Origin: Rosa chinensis | Lineage: Eukaryota > Streptophyta > Magnoliopsida > Rosales > Rosaceae | Direction: 5' to 3' | DNA: 64,000 nt | NCBI RefSeq assembly: GCF_002994745.2 | Contig: NC_037090.1 | Span: 35,273,001 to 35,337,000 of the forward strand | Part shown: piece by piece, positions 35,765 through 46,595 of the stretch | Layout: every line of letters begins with the position of its first letter | Numbering within the stretch: the first letter of the stretch is position 1 | Position numbers and translations under genes: made by a program | Notes under the pieces: model-generated | The model's input: the letters and a program-made list of their open reading frames with translations, nothing else | Databases searched by the model: none | What the model was told of the DNA's origin: nothing

Positions 35765-38135
35765 CGATCTCTTTACTGCTAGATTTGTGGATTGTCACTT
35801 TGATGAGATAGTCTTCTCGTCATTAGGGGGAGATAAGAACACTAATGTTCAACAGGAACGACAGGAGTTGTCGTGGTCTGTCCCCACTTTGTCTCATCTT
35901 GAATCCCGAACCACACAGTCCGAAATTGAAGTGCGGAGAATACTCAATCTTCAGAACGTAGCAGATTCGATGCCTGATGCGTTTTCTGATATCGCTAAAG
36001 TGACAAGATCACATATACCTGCTGCAAACGTGCCTACAAGGATTGATATCCCCAAAAGTGGAGGATATGGCACCACCGTCCCTAGTGGAGATGGAACTGT
36101 GGCTAAGGCCAGCCTCCCTGCAGAAAACGAGGGAGACCCAAAGGTTTGATGGATTCTCTCCCAAGAAAGAAAGCGAGTTTGGCACAAAAAGATCCATTAA
36201 TCATCAATATAGATAATCCGTCTCATGAAGATATTCCAGATTATGGTTATGTCTAAGAGACATCATTAGGGGACGCCCTGATGACAGAACCAATTCCAGA
36301 GAATAGAGAGATCTCCATAAATTACACTAGTGTACATGAGACGTTGAAGAGAAACTCTATTATCCTTGATGATGCATTTGAATATTCTATTGCTCAAGGA
36401 ATCATAGAACATGATGATATTGAACCTCGCTCTGTTGAAGAATGTCAACGAAGAGAGGATTGGCCTAAATGGAAAGATGCGATCCAGGCTTAATTGAATT
36501 CACTAACAAAGAGGCAGGTATTTGGGCCTATAACGCTGACACCCCCAAGTATAAAGCCTGTTGGCCATAAATGAGTTTTTGTTAGAAAGCATAATGAGAA
36601 AAATGAGGTTGTTAGGTACAAAGCCAGCCTTGTGGTACAAGGTTCCTCACAACGCCCTGGGATCGATTACGAGGAGACATATTCTCTTGTAATGGACGTT
36701 ATAATGTTCCGCTACCTTGTCAGTTTGGTAGTTTCTGAAAACTTGACATGCAGCTTATGGATGTGGTTACAGCATATCTCTATGGGGATCTAGATTCAGA
36801 GATATATATGAAGGTCCCAGATGGACTTCAATTACCCAAATCAAGTGGCTCTAAACCATGGAGCGCGTTTCTATAAGATTGAAACGCTCACTATATGGAT
36901 TGAAACAATCTGGACGGATGTGGTTTAACCGTCTAAGTGACTACTTGATTGGGAAAGGATATGACAATAATGAAATATACCATGCGTGTTTATTAAAAGA
37001 ACAAGTTCCGGATTTGCAATTGTAGCAGTTTATGTCGATGACAGGATCCTAATTTGAACTTTAGAGGAGTTAAGGTAAACGGCTAAGTACTTGAAATCCG
37101 AATTTGAGATGAAAGATCTTGGGAAAACACGGTTTTGTCTCAGATTAGAACTAGAGCACCGTAGTGATGGGATTATGATCCATCAGTCAGCATATACTCA
37201 GAAATTACTAAGGAGGTTTAATGAGGATAAAGCAAAGTCTGTGAGTACTCCTATGATTGGTCGTAGTCTTGAGCCTGGAAAAGATTGGTTTCGTCCAAAG
37301 GATGAGGACGAAGAATTGTTAGAGGCAGAAGTGCCCTATCTAAGTGCAATAGGCGCATTATTGTACTTAGCTCAATGCATAAGACCAGACATCTCATTCG
37401 TAGTGAACTTGTTAGCTCGACATAGTTCCGCGCTAACACGCCGCCATTGGATTAGTGTAAAGACAATCTTTCGATACTTAAAAGGTACGATTGATATGGG
37501 CTTATTTTAGCCCTACAGAGAGAAAAGAAATGACAGAAGTTTGGGATCGGACCCCATATGGCAAAACTCCAATTTCTGTAACGTAGCCGTCAACGCCACT
37601 GCCCAAAGTGGCCTGTGTCCTACTCCTCCTCCCCTCCATCATGACAGCGATGTCTTGATGGGTTTTGCTGATGTAGGGTATCTCTCTGACCCTCACAAAT
37701 GTAGCTCCCAAACGGGTTATGTCTTTACCATGGGAAGCACTGCAATATCTTGGAGGTCTACAAAGCAGACCCTTGTTGCTACCTCCTCGAATCATGCAGA
37801 GATTATTGCTCTACATGAAGTAGTACATGAATGTATCTGGCTAAGGTCTATAATTAGACACATTCGAGGAACTTGTGGTTTGAAGTCTACGTACAACAAA
37901 TGAACCTACATGCATTTATGAAGATAATGAAGCTTGTATTGAGAAAATTAATGAAATTAGGTTTCAACAAGGGCGACAACATCAAGCATATATCACCTAA
38001 GTTTTTTTACAATCAGCAACAACAATCACTTCTAAAGATTGAAGTAAATCAAATCTGATAAGAGGATAATTTAGCGGACTAATTTACTAAGTCGTTACCT
38101 AAATCCACCTTCGAGAAACATGTGAAGAGCATCAG
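35765..38135 (+). pseudogene. Copia-C linker, reverse transcriptase and RNase H remnant (part 2)
   Basis: The reading resumes after the CACTA with DLFTARFVDCHFDE. The linker follows to 36150 (VRRILNLQNVADSMPDAF), then the RT entry block DDIEPRSVEECQRREDWPKW near 36415, with a stop at 36492 where Copia-B has Glu. The RT core is frame-shifted near 36740. YVDD is intact near 37035, and MKDLGKTRFCLRLE follows at 37110. RNase H is open from 37541 to 37903 (VLMGFADVGYLSDPHK), with further breaks before the end near 38130. All elements of a copia polymerase are recognisable, but none is in one frame. Confidence 0.8.
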
Positions 38136-38366
38136 ATTGAGAAAGTTATCCGAACTCCCATGATTGTAGCAATTAGGGGGAGATGTTGACATCAGGGGGA
38201 GACATGATGTCTACATGTTCGATCTCGAAGAGTAAAGGACGTGTTGTGCTCTTTTTGTCCTTCGACCATGGTTATTTTTCTCCCACTAGGTTTTTGTTAC
38301 CTGGAAGGTTTTTGGTGAGGCAACGATCAAAGCGTCATCACCAAGTGTGAGCGGCACAAGGGGGAG

Positions 38367-38565
38367 TGTTTAAGGATGTTGTATTCTAATGTGCCTCTTC
38401 AAACTAGGGTTTATTTTCTAGAGTTGTAATAGGAGAAAGTTCTAGATTTCCTAATCATATTGACATTCTATTACTTTATATGTACCTTGTAATCCCCCAT
38501 ATAAAGGGCTCCTATTATCAATAATACAACACACAATTTCTCTCAAATCATATTCTCCTACAACA
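38367..38565 (+). repeat. 3' LTR of Copia-C
   Basis: It starts TGTTTAAGGATG directly after the polypurine tract 'cacaagggggag' and ends ...CTCCTACAACA. Length is 199 bp. It contains 'catataaagggctcctatta', shared with the other LTRs of the family. Directly after it, at 38566, the sequence 'ctttattgaa' is the same as 'ctttattgaa' in CRK intron 2 (about 15932), marking where the duplicated CRK segment starts. Confidence 0.75.
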
Positions 38566-40023
38566 CTTTATTGAATATTGATGTTTCATTGTTTTTCGGA
38601 CATGGTTATTTTCATTAGCTATGCCCCCTCTAATTTGATTATAGATTTATGGAGAGGAGATAAAAGATGTTTGACGAATTTCTTAGTCCTTAATTTAGTG
38701 CTTGAAAAGCATAGTTAATTTTATGATATATTCTCTTTCAGGGGGTAATTCAAGAAAGAAGGCCATCATCATTGTAGTGGTTGGAGGTGTAGGTCTTATT
38801 TTACTCGTTGTTGGATTTTTGATCTATTTCAGACATTCAAGGAAGCCCTAGACGGTTCGTAGAGGTATTATCTTGCTCACAACCACAGAATTTGAAGTTT
38901 CACTTTTGAGATCCTAAAGTTTGAGTCCCAAATTTCGTTATCTTACTGCTGTATTTACTGTTGGCATTTATTTTTCTTAATCCTATCTGTAAAGCAGACA
39001 AGTTTTCTTAAATGTTAATCCAAAAGCATCAAAGATACTGGACTTGTCTCTGTGTTTTCGAATATATCGAGAAAATTCACATTGCCTTGATTCTTTTCTA
39101 GGGGACATATTGGGAGCAACCGAGTTGCAAGGTCCAATGAATTATAAGTATAAAGATTTAAAGTCGGCAACAGCAAATTTTAGTGATGCAAATAAACTTG
39201 GAGAAGGAGGATTTGGGGACGTCTACAAGATAAAAGAAAATATTACACAATTAGATGCTCTGTGAAAGATTTTAATGTCAGTCCTTGGTTACACATACTT
39301 TCTCAGAGTATATTCAATTATTCTAGTTATGATTGCGTAATCTTAAGTAATTTCGTTTACAATTACATCCTTGAACAGGCAATTCTAAACAATGGGAAAA
39401 CAGTTGCAGTAAAGAACTAGCTATACTCCAATCAGACAAAGCAATGACCAGTTTCGAAAATGAAGTCAAGCTTATCAGTAATGTACATAACCGGAATCTA
39501 GTTCGCCTTCTTGGATGCTGTAGCAAAGGACCAGAATTACTTCAAATATATGAATACATGGCAAACAACATTCTGGACAAATTCTTATTTGGTAGTCCTC
39601 TGCTCCTAGCCCCGGCTAGCTGTAAATCCATGCATATAAACAAATTTAAATAAAATGTGCATATGATACATTTCCTTCAACTTTAATATTCATTTGATTA
39701 TTTCAAGGTCCTTTCTTCTTTTTTCCATGGAAATAGGTCAGTAAAGAGGCTCTCTCAACTAGAAGCAACGGAATGATATAATCCTCGGTACAGCTAGGGG
39801 TCTAGCCTATCTACACGAGGAATTCCATGTATGTATCATACGAAGAGATATAAAACCCAGTAACATTCTTTTGGATGATGGTTTTTAGCCAAAGAATTGC
39901 AAATTTTGGGCTGGCAAGGCTTTACCCGAGGATCAATCTCATCTTATTACCCGATTTGCAGGAACATTGTAAGCTAAAAGACTTATCTATATTTCATCAC
40001 TTCTAGTGCTAGCTTGCTCTATA

Positions 40024-40434
40024 TTGAATATTGGCTTTAACTTGATTGGTGGATAAAATCAAATGTGAAGAGCCCATGGGCTGCCTAGGTTAATTAGGTT
40101 ATATATGCATCCCTAAGTTAATTAGGGAATATATATATATATATATATATATATAGCAAGGTACTGCTGACGCCAGTGTTGAAAATAGAGAGAGTTAACT
40201 AGGTAATTGGTGTATTGGGATTTTGGGTAGAGTTTATTCTCAAGCTCTAATTGTATTCTCTCCAATTGATTATAGTGAAATTTCTCGCCGGCTTCAAAAG
40301 TGGACGTAGCTCAATCACATTGATTGAGTGAACCACTATAAATTCTTGTGTTCTTGTGTTTGCTTTCTTTTTCGTTGTTTGGTTGTTCATTTAGTTCCAT
40401 ATCAATATTGTGTTTGTTACACTTCCGCACAACA
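40024..40434 (+). repeat. 5' LTR of the TNT1-type element
   Basis: 411 bp, with a (TA)n run at about 40131-40155 that explains most of the length difference from the 393-bp 3' LTR. Several scattered base differences between the two LTRs show the insertion is not recent. Confidence 0.85.
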
Positions 40435-40437
40435 AAC

Positions 40438-40449
40438 TGGCATCAGAGC
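40438..40449 (+). promoter_or_regulatory. tRNA-Met primer-binding site
   Basis: TGGCATCAGAGC stands 3 bases after the 5' LTR. It differs by one base from the usual plant copia site TGGTATCAGAGC, which pairs with initiator methionine tRNA. Confidence 0.75.
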
Positions 40450-40486
40450 TCTAGTTCTGAATGGGGAGTTGATTCATTGATTGGAA

Positions 40487-41330
40487 ACCATGGTTGACGA
40501 GAAAAAGAAAGGGACTGAGTCTTCAGGTTCTTCGCGTTGGTCAACTTCCAGGCCATCAATTGGTAATGCCAAATTTGAAGTTGAAAAGTTTAATGGCACC
40601 AACAATTTTGGCATGTGGCAGTGTGAGATGATGGATATCTTGTGTCATATAGCTCTGGAAGATAAACCTGCAGACATAGATGATGTGGAGTGGGCGAGAA
40701 TTAACAAGTGGGCTTGTGGTTTTATCAGAATGTGCCTTGCTAAAGATAAGAAATTCTTTGTCATGAAAGAAACTTTTGCAAAAGAGTTGTGGAAGAAATT
40801 AGAAGACCAATATATGATCAAGAGTGCTGAAAACCGGTTTCACCTGAAGAGGCGGCTTTTCCGATTTAGTTATCGACAGGGTTTCTGTTTCTGAACACAT
40901 CAGTGATTTTAATAAGATACTTCCAGATTTGTCTAATTTGGATGTGCAAATTAGTGATGAGGATAAAACTTTGTGTTTGCTAAATTCTCTTCCTGACTAG
41001 TATGAGCATCTGATTACTACTTTGTTGCATGGAAAGAATGATGTGAAATTTGATGATGTGTGTAATTCATTGATAAATAATGAGTGCTGAAAGAAAGAGA
41101 AGCAACTTCAGAATGTGTCAGGCGAAGCACTTGTAGTAAGGGGCAGATCTGATGAAAGAAAACCTACTGGAAAAAGGGGTAAATCTCGTTCCAAGTCAAA
41201 AAGTAAATTTCCTGCAAAAGATGAGTGTGCTTTTTGTCGTAGCAAAGGTCATTGGAAGAAAGATTGTCCTAAGTTGAAGAATAGAGACAAGAAGGGTTCT
41301 GAAGTGAATGTTGTAAGAGATGATGAAGAT
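40487..41330 (+). pseudogene. TNT1-type gag with CCHC knuckle, frame-shifted
   Basis: The ATG near 40491 opens MVDEKKKGTESSG, then FEVEKFNGTNNFGMWQCEM, the start of copia gag. The frame is lost near 40870 (after HLKRRLFRF) and the family sequence continues in another frame (VSEHISDFNKILPDLSNLD), with a stop near 40999. Gag resumes in the frame of 41115 and reaches the knuckle CAFCRSKGHWKKDC near 41228. Gag would form the RNA-packaging particle. Confidence 0.8.
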
Positions 41331-44300
41331 GACAATTTTGATTTTGCTTTGAGTTGTTCATTAGCTTTTGAAGATTTTGAAGAAGATGAGATTGAGTTTG
41401 CTTTGGCTAGTTCATCTGCAATTGGTTATTCTGACAAGTGGATTGTGGATTCAGGTTGTTCACATCATATGTGCCCTAATAGGGAATGGTTCTCTACTTT
41501 CAAGGAGTTGAATGGTGGAGTAGTTTTGATGGGAGACAACAGTCCTTGCAGAACAAGAGGGATTGGTACAATTCGTCTCAAGATGCATGATGGAGTAGTC
41601 AGAGAATTGACTAATGTCCAGTATGTTTCAAATTTGAAGAAAAATTTTATCTCTTTGGGAACTTTAGAATCAAAAGGGCACACAATTACATTGAAAAGTG
41701 GAGTTGCTAAAGTTGTCTCTGGTTCACTTGTGATGATGAGAGGTGAAAGGTTCAGAAATTTGTATTTTCTACAAGGGAACACAGTGACAGGTGAAACAGC
41801 AATTTCTGAGACTACAAATGATGATGATGCAGACAATACAAAATTATGGCATATGCGTCTTGGACATGCTGGTGAGAAAGCAATGCAGGGATTAGTGAAG
41901 CATGGTCAATTGAATGGTGCAAAGACAGGAAAATTAAAATTTTGTGAACATTGTGTCTTGGGAAAACAGACTAGAGTTAAATTTGGCACCGCAGTTCATC
42001 AGACTAAAGGTACTCTAGATTATGTTCACACTAATGTATGGGGACCTACCAAAACTGCATCTTTGGGAGGTTAGCATTATTATGTCTCTTTTGTTGATGA
42101 TTTCTCTAGAAGAGTATGGGTGTACACCATGGAGCATAAAAATGAAGTCTTAGATATATTTGTGAAGTGGAAGAAGATGATTGAGACTCAGACTAGTCGA
42201 AAAATTAAGAGGCTCAGGTCAGATAATGGTGGTGAATACAAATCTGATCCGTTCTTGAAACTATGTCAAGATGATGGCATTGTGAAACACTTCACAGTTA
42301 GAGAGACACCACAACAGAATGGGGTGGCAGAGCGCATGAATCAGACTTTATTGGAGAAAATTCGGTGTATGTTGTCTAATGCTGGATTAGGCAAAGAATT
42401 TTGGGCTGAGGCAGTTGTGTATGCAAGCCATCTCATTAATAAGTTACCTACTGCTGCACTTGAGGGAAAAACTCCCATGGAAGTATGGTCTGGTAAACCT
42501 GCTACTGATTATCATTATTTACATATTTTTGGTTGTCTTGCTTATTTTCATGTCAGGGAAAGCAATCTTGATCCAAGGGCCAAGAAAGCTATATTCTTGG
42601 GATTTAATGAGGGTGTTAAAGGATTCAGGCTTTGGTGTCCAGATGTGAAGAAAGTTATTGTAAGCAGAGATGTGACTTTAATTTGATGAGGCTATTATGG
42701 TTGATCAAAACAAGGAGAAATATTCTGAAGAGCAGAGAATGACCGTAGAGAGTTTGCAGTAGGTGGAGTTAAAGAAAAAAATTGTTGAAACTCCAATTGA
42801 TCCAGTGAGTCCTACTATTGATTCAGATGATTTAAATATTGAGGACATGAGTTGAAGTAGAGGCTCCAACCCAAGACCCTACATAGCAAGATGGACCAAT
42901 TGCAACTATAAAGGGAAAAAAGAATGCTCAAAAGCCAGCTTGGCTTAATAATATGGTGACTTATGCAGTTCCAGTTACTGAAGAAGAAATTCCTACTACT
43001 TATGAAGAAGCTGTCATACATGCAGATTGTGTAGAATGGGAAAAAGCTATGGGTGAGGAGATGAACTCTCTTCACAAGAATAAAACATGGGAGTTGGTTC
43101 AGTTACCGCATGGGAAGAGAGCAATTGGTTGCAAGTGGGTGTTTGCTAAAAAATAAGGATCACGGTACAAGGCTAGGTTGGTAGCTAAAGGCTATGCACA
43201 AAAAGAAGGAATTGACTACAATGAGGTATTTTCTCCTGTTGTTAAGCATTCTTCTATTCGTATTTTATTAGCCTTGGTTGCACAGTTTGATCTGGAGTTA
43301 GCACAGCTTGATGTAAAAACTGCTTTCTTACATGGTGAATTAAAAGAAGAGATATATATGACTCAGCCAGAAGGATTTAAAATTGCTGGTAAAGAAAATT
43401 GGGTCTGCAAACTACATAAATCATTGTATGGTTTGAAACAGTCTCCAAGGCAGTGGTACAAGCGGTGTGATAAATTTATGTTCGTTCAGAGGTACACTCG
43501 GAGTCGTTATGATCCATGTGTTTATTTTCGCAAGCTACAAGATGGGACCTTCATTTATTTGCTCTTATATGTTGATGATATGTTAATTGCATCTAAGAGT
43601 AAGGTGGAGATAAATAAATTGAAATCACAATTGAGTGGTGAATTTGAGATGAAGGACTTAGGAGAAGCTAAAAAGATTTTGGGCATGGAAATTGAAAGAG
43701 ATAAATCAAGAGACAAAGTTTGTTTGTAACAAAAGCAATATTTGAAGAAGGTACTGCATCAGTTTGGCATAAATGATAAATCTAAACCTGTAAGTACCCC
43801 TCTTGCCTCTTACTTTAAGCTTAAATCTACTATGTCTCCTAGCATAGATGATGAAGTGAAATATATGGCCAAAGTTCCTTATGCTAGTGCTGTTGATAGC
43901 TTGATGTATTGTATGGTGTGTACTAGACTGGATATTTCACAGGCCTTAAGTGTGGTGAGCAGATATATGCATACCCAGGTAAAGGTCATTGGCAAGCAGT
44001 AAAGTGGATTCTACGGTATAGTCTTGGTACTGTGGATGTTGAATTGGTTTTTCAGCAGGATAAGATGAGTCAGTGTGTTGTTGGATATGTGGACTCTGAT
44101 TGGATAAGTGTCGATCTACTACAGCCTATGTGTTTACTATTGCTAGTGGACCGGTGAGTTGGAAGTCGAATTTGCAATCTACAATTGCTTTGTCAACTAC
44201 AGAAGTTGAATACATGGAGGTATCAGAGGGTGAAAAAGAAGCAGTTTGGCTTCGTAGTTTGCTTAAGGACTTGGGAATTATTCAAGAATATGTGGATATT

Positions 44301-44529
44301 TTTTTGTGACAGTCAAAGTGCTATTCATTTGGCAGAGAACCAAGTTACTTATGCTCGTACTAAACATATCAATGTCAAATTTCACAAGATGGGTCAGATG
44401 GTGGAGGATGGTGATGTTCAACTCCTCAAAATTGGAAATGCAGATAATCCAGCTGATATGTTGACAAAGTCAGTTCCATTGAGCAAGTTCAAGCATTGCT
44501 TGAACTTGATAGGTGTTTGTAGAATTTGA
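41331..44529 (+). pseudogene. TNT1-type pol: protease, integrase, RT, RNase H in broken frames
   Basis: The protease has the active motif WIVDSGCSHHMCP near 41440. The integrase has its HHCC finger (LWHMRLGHAG ... CEHCVLGK). The first catalytic Asp position, normally 'SDVWGP', reads TNVWGP (D to N). The second and third acidic residues are in RSDNGGEYKS and RMNQTLLEKI. A TAG at 42074 splits integrase. RT (43178-43729) keeps DVKTAFLHGEL, SLYGLKQSPRQWY and YVDDM. RNase H (44100-44529) ends with VPLSKFKHCLNLIGV. Further breaks occur near 42686, 43156, 43729 and 44003. Confidence 0.85.
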
Positions 44530-44617
44530 AATTCCCTACGGGGATGTCCGAGCGGCGATTGGTTTTTGAAGTTCTATTTTGGAGAATTTACATCAAGTAA
44601 AGCCAAGGTGGAGATTA

Positions 44618-45010
44618 TTGAATATTGACTTTAATTTGATTGGTGGACAAAATCAAATGTGAAGAGCCTATGGGCTGCCTAGGTTAATTAGGTTATATAT
44701 GCATCCCTAAGTTAATTAGGGAATATATATAGCCAAGTACTGCAGCCGCCAGTGTTGAAAATAGAGAGACTTAACTAGGTAATTGGTGTATTGGGATTTT
44801 GGGTAGAGTTTATTCTCAAGCTCTAATTGTATTCTCTCCAATTGATTATAGTGAAATTTCTCGCCGGCTCCGAAAATGGACGTAGCTCAATCACATTGAT
44901 TGAGTGAACCACTATAAATTCTTGTATTCTTGTGTTTACTTTCTTTTTCGTTGTTTGGTTGTTCATCTAGTTCCATATCAATATTGTGTTTGTTACGCTT
45001 CCGCACAACA
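44618..45010 (+). repeat. 3' LTR of the TNT1-type element
   Basis: 393 bp, preceded by the purine tract in 'agccaaggtggagatta'. It ends CGCACAACA at 45010 and is followed by the target repeat CTATA and the resumed CRK intron. Confidence 0.85.
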
Positions 45011-45664
45011 CTATAATGTATACAACCATGAAGGCCTCAATCCCTCAAGGGGTGATACTTGAAGCTCATCGCTCTTTTTTTTAACATTAATTTGATATTG
45101 TGTGACAGAGGATACACAGCACCTGAATATGCACTCCATGGTCAATTGTCAGAAAAGGTGGATACCTATAGCTATGGAGTATTAGTCCTGGAAATTGTAA
45201 GCGGGCAAAAGACCAGTGAAATAAAATCTGATGCTATGGGTGAATTTCTCCTCGAAAAGGTAAGTTCGAAACTCTATATCCTTCTTTAAGTCTTATAGTA
45301 CCTGATGATGATGCACATCTCACCTTTTATCACATTAATGACTAGGCCTGGAAACTCTATGAGAACGGCCAGCAGTTGGAGTAGGTCGATGAAACATTGG
45401 ATCCCAATGATTATGAAGCAGAAGATGTGAAAAAAGATAGTTGAGATTGCTCTAATGTGCACTCAATCATCACCTGCTCTAAGGCCAACAATGTCTGAAA
45501 TTGTTGTTTTACTCAAAAGCACAGGCTCTTGGGTAAATAGGTCGCTTACTAGGCCTATGTATGTTGATTCTGACCATAAAAGAGTACGGGTGGACACGTC
45601 AACTTCTACTGGTTCCTCATCATCTAATGCTACTGCATCCATCTCTCAACTTTCAGGTCACTAA

Positions 45665-46316
45665 ACTTTGTCGGAAGACGCTGTGTGTGTGTGTGTAATG
45701 GAACTGCATGTACATATATATGGGTGATGGTTTATTCTCTTCAAACTTTGGGGTTTCGATTTAAAATTCTCTTTCCGTATTTGAAAATAGTGTTCAACAA
45801 TTTTGGCTATTAGTGAGTTTCCTCACCATGTTTTGTCTAGAAATTAACGCCTAATGGCTGAGCTATGTAAATATTTTTCACTTACTGTGAAATTATATGT
45901 TTTAGTAATGCATAAACTAGGCTTCCTTCTATGCCAAAGGTTGGAAGGTTTACTCTCATAGCTTAATAAGGATGAGGTGTTTCAAGAATTTGGTTGATTA
46001 ATCGGAAGAAAGCTACTATTCTCAGGCTCCACTTTGGAAGACATGAATGCTGACAGTTATTGAGCTGTCTCCACTTCTTAGAACTGTTCCCAAGGCTTTT
46101 GGAAGTTCTAATCTCAAGATGTCTTTCACAGTTTCACCATTATATGGGAAGGGTGGAGATGCCATTGGATACGGACTCAGAACCAAAATTTAAATCATTC
46201 AGCTCACAGTACAAATTATAGAGGAAGAGTGATGAACATTAGTGAAAAGTATAACTAATTAAGCGCAAACAATGGCCTGGCTAAATGACAGTATTATACT
46301 GAGATAGCTAACTATA
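45665..46316. other. duplicated CRK 3' flank, left part
   Basis: This is closely similar to 18421-19130, with small deletions and one copy (not two) of the 37-bp unit. It ends at the Helitron insertion point after 'gctaactata'. No gene is present. Confidence 0.8.
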
Positions 46317-46595
46317 TCTATACTATTATAAAGAGAAAAGAGCTTGCTCTCCATAACTGATTTTTTTTACCAATTTACTTTTTGTATATTAAAATACTTT
46401 AAATCAGAAATAATCAATAGAGATAATAAAGTTAATTAATGAAATAAAAAATAAAAATAAAAATAAAATTAAATGTAGTAAAAAGTGAAAATTCCCACTA
46501 TTTTTAACTACCTCCCCCACACACTTTTTAAAAAAAAACAAAAAAAAACAAATAAACAATCTTCCTACACACAAAAGTGCGTAGGCCAATGCTAG
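46317..46595 (+). mobile_element. small Helitron (279 bp)
   Basis: It begins TCTATACTATTATAAAG, the form of many plant Helitron 5' ends, directly after a host A. It ends CTAG at 46595. A hairpin lies just before the end: CCTACACAC aaaa GTGCGTAGG, with one mismatch, six bases from CTAG. There are no terminal inverted repeats and no target duplication, as expected. It has no coding capacity and is followed directly by a second Helitron. Confidence 0.75.

Larger units (their letters stand above)
23541..38565 (+). mobile_element. Copia-C: Ty1/copia element with MULE and CACTA insertions
   Basis: Plus-strand order is gag (from about 23545), protease, integrase, linker, RT, RNase H, polypurine tract and 3' LTR (38367-38565). 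The 5' LTR, leader and gag start are missing at the junction with Copia-B. It is interrupted by a MULE-like element (24475-25778) and a complete CACTA transposon (27485-35761). Removing both would leave about 5.4 kb. Many nonsense changes look like C-to-T or G-to-A transitions, for example CAA to TAA near 27150 and TGG to TGA near 27238. Confidence 0.85.
40024..45010 (+). mobile_element. TNT1/Tork-type Ty1/copia retrotransposon with both LTRs
   Basis: LTRs at 40024-40434 and 44618-45010 begin TTGAATATTG and end CGCACAACA. The 5-bp flank CTATA is repeated on both sides (40019-40023 and 45011-45015). If the LTR start is placed 2 bp earlier (TATTGAA, after the usual GGTGGAGAT tract), the match is 4 of 5. 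The primer-binding site is TGGCATCAGAGC at 40438 and the polypurine tract is AAGGTGGAGA near 44605. Internal order is gag, zinc knuckle, protease, integrase, RT, RNase H. Stops and frameshifts make it non-autonomous. The 5' LTR carries an expanded (AT)n run that the 3' LTR lacks. Confidence 0.92.
38566..45664 (+). pseudogene. CRK pseudogene: duplicated 3' half of the receptor kinase, split by a retrotransposon
   Basis: This is a second copy of exons 3-8 of the gene at 10098-18420; the signal peptide and both DUF26 domains are absent. Exon 3 (membrane segment, near 38743-38862) has a TAG in the juxtamembrane part. Exon 4 (39103-39230) is open. Exon 5 (from about 39379) has lost one A in the run before 'ctag', which destroys the frame at the catalytic Lys region. 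Exon 6 (about 39738-39968) has HRD changed to RRD, DFG changed to NFG, a stop and two frameshifts. A TNT1-type element (40024-45010) sits in the following intron. Exon 7 (45109-45259) is open. Exon 8 (45346-45664) has Leu changed to a stop and a one-base insertion. Confidence 0.9.
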
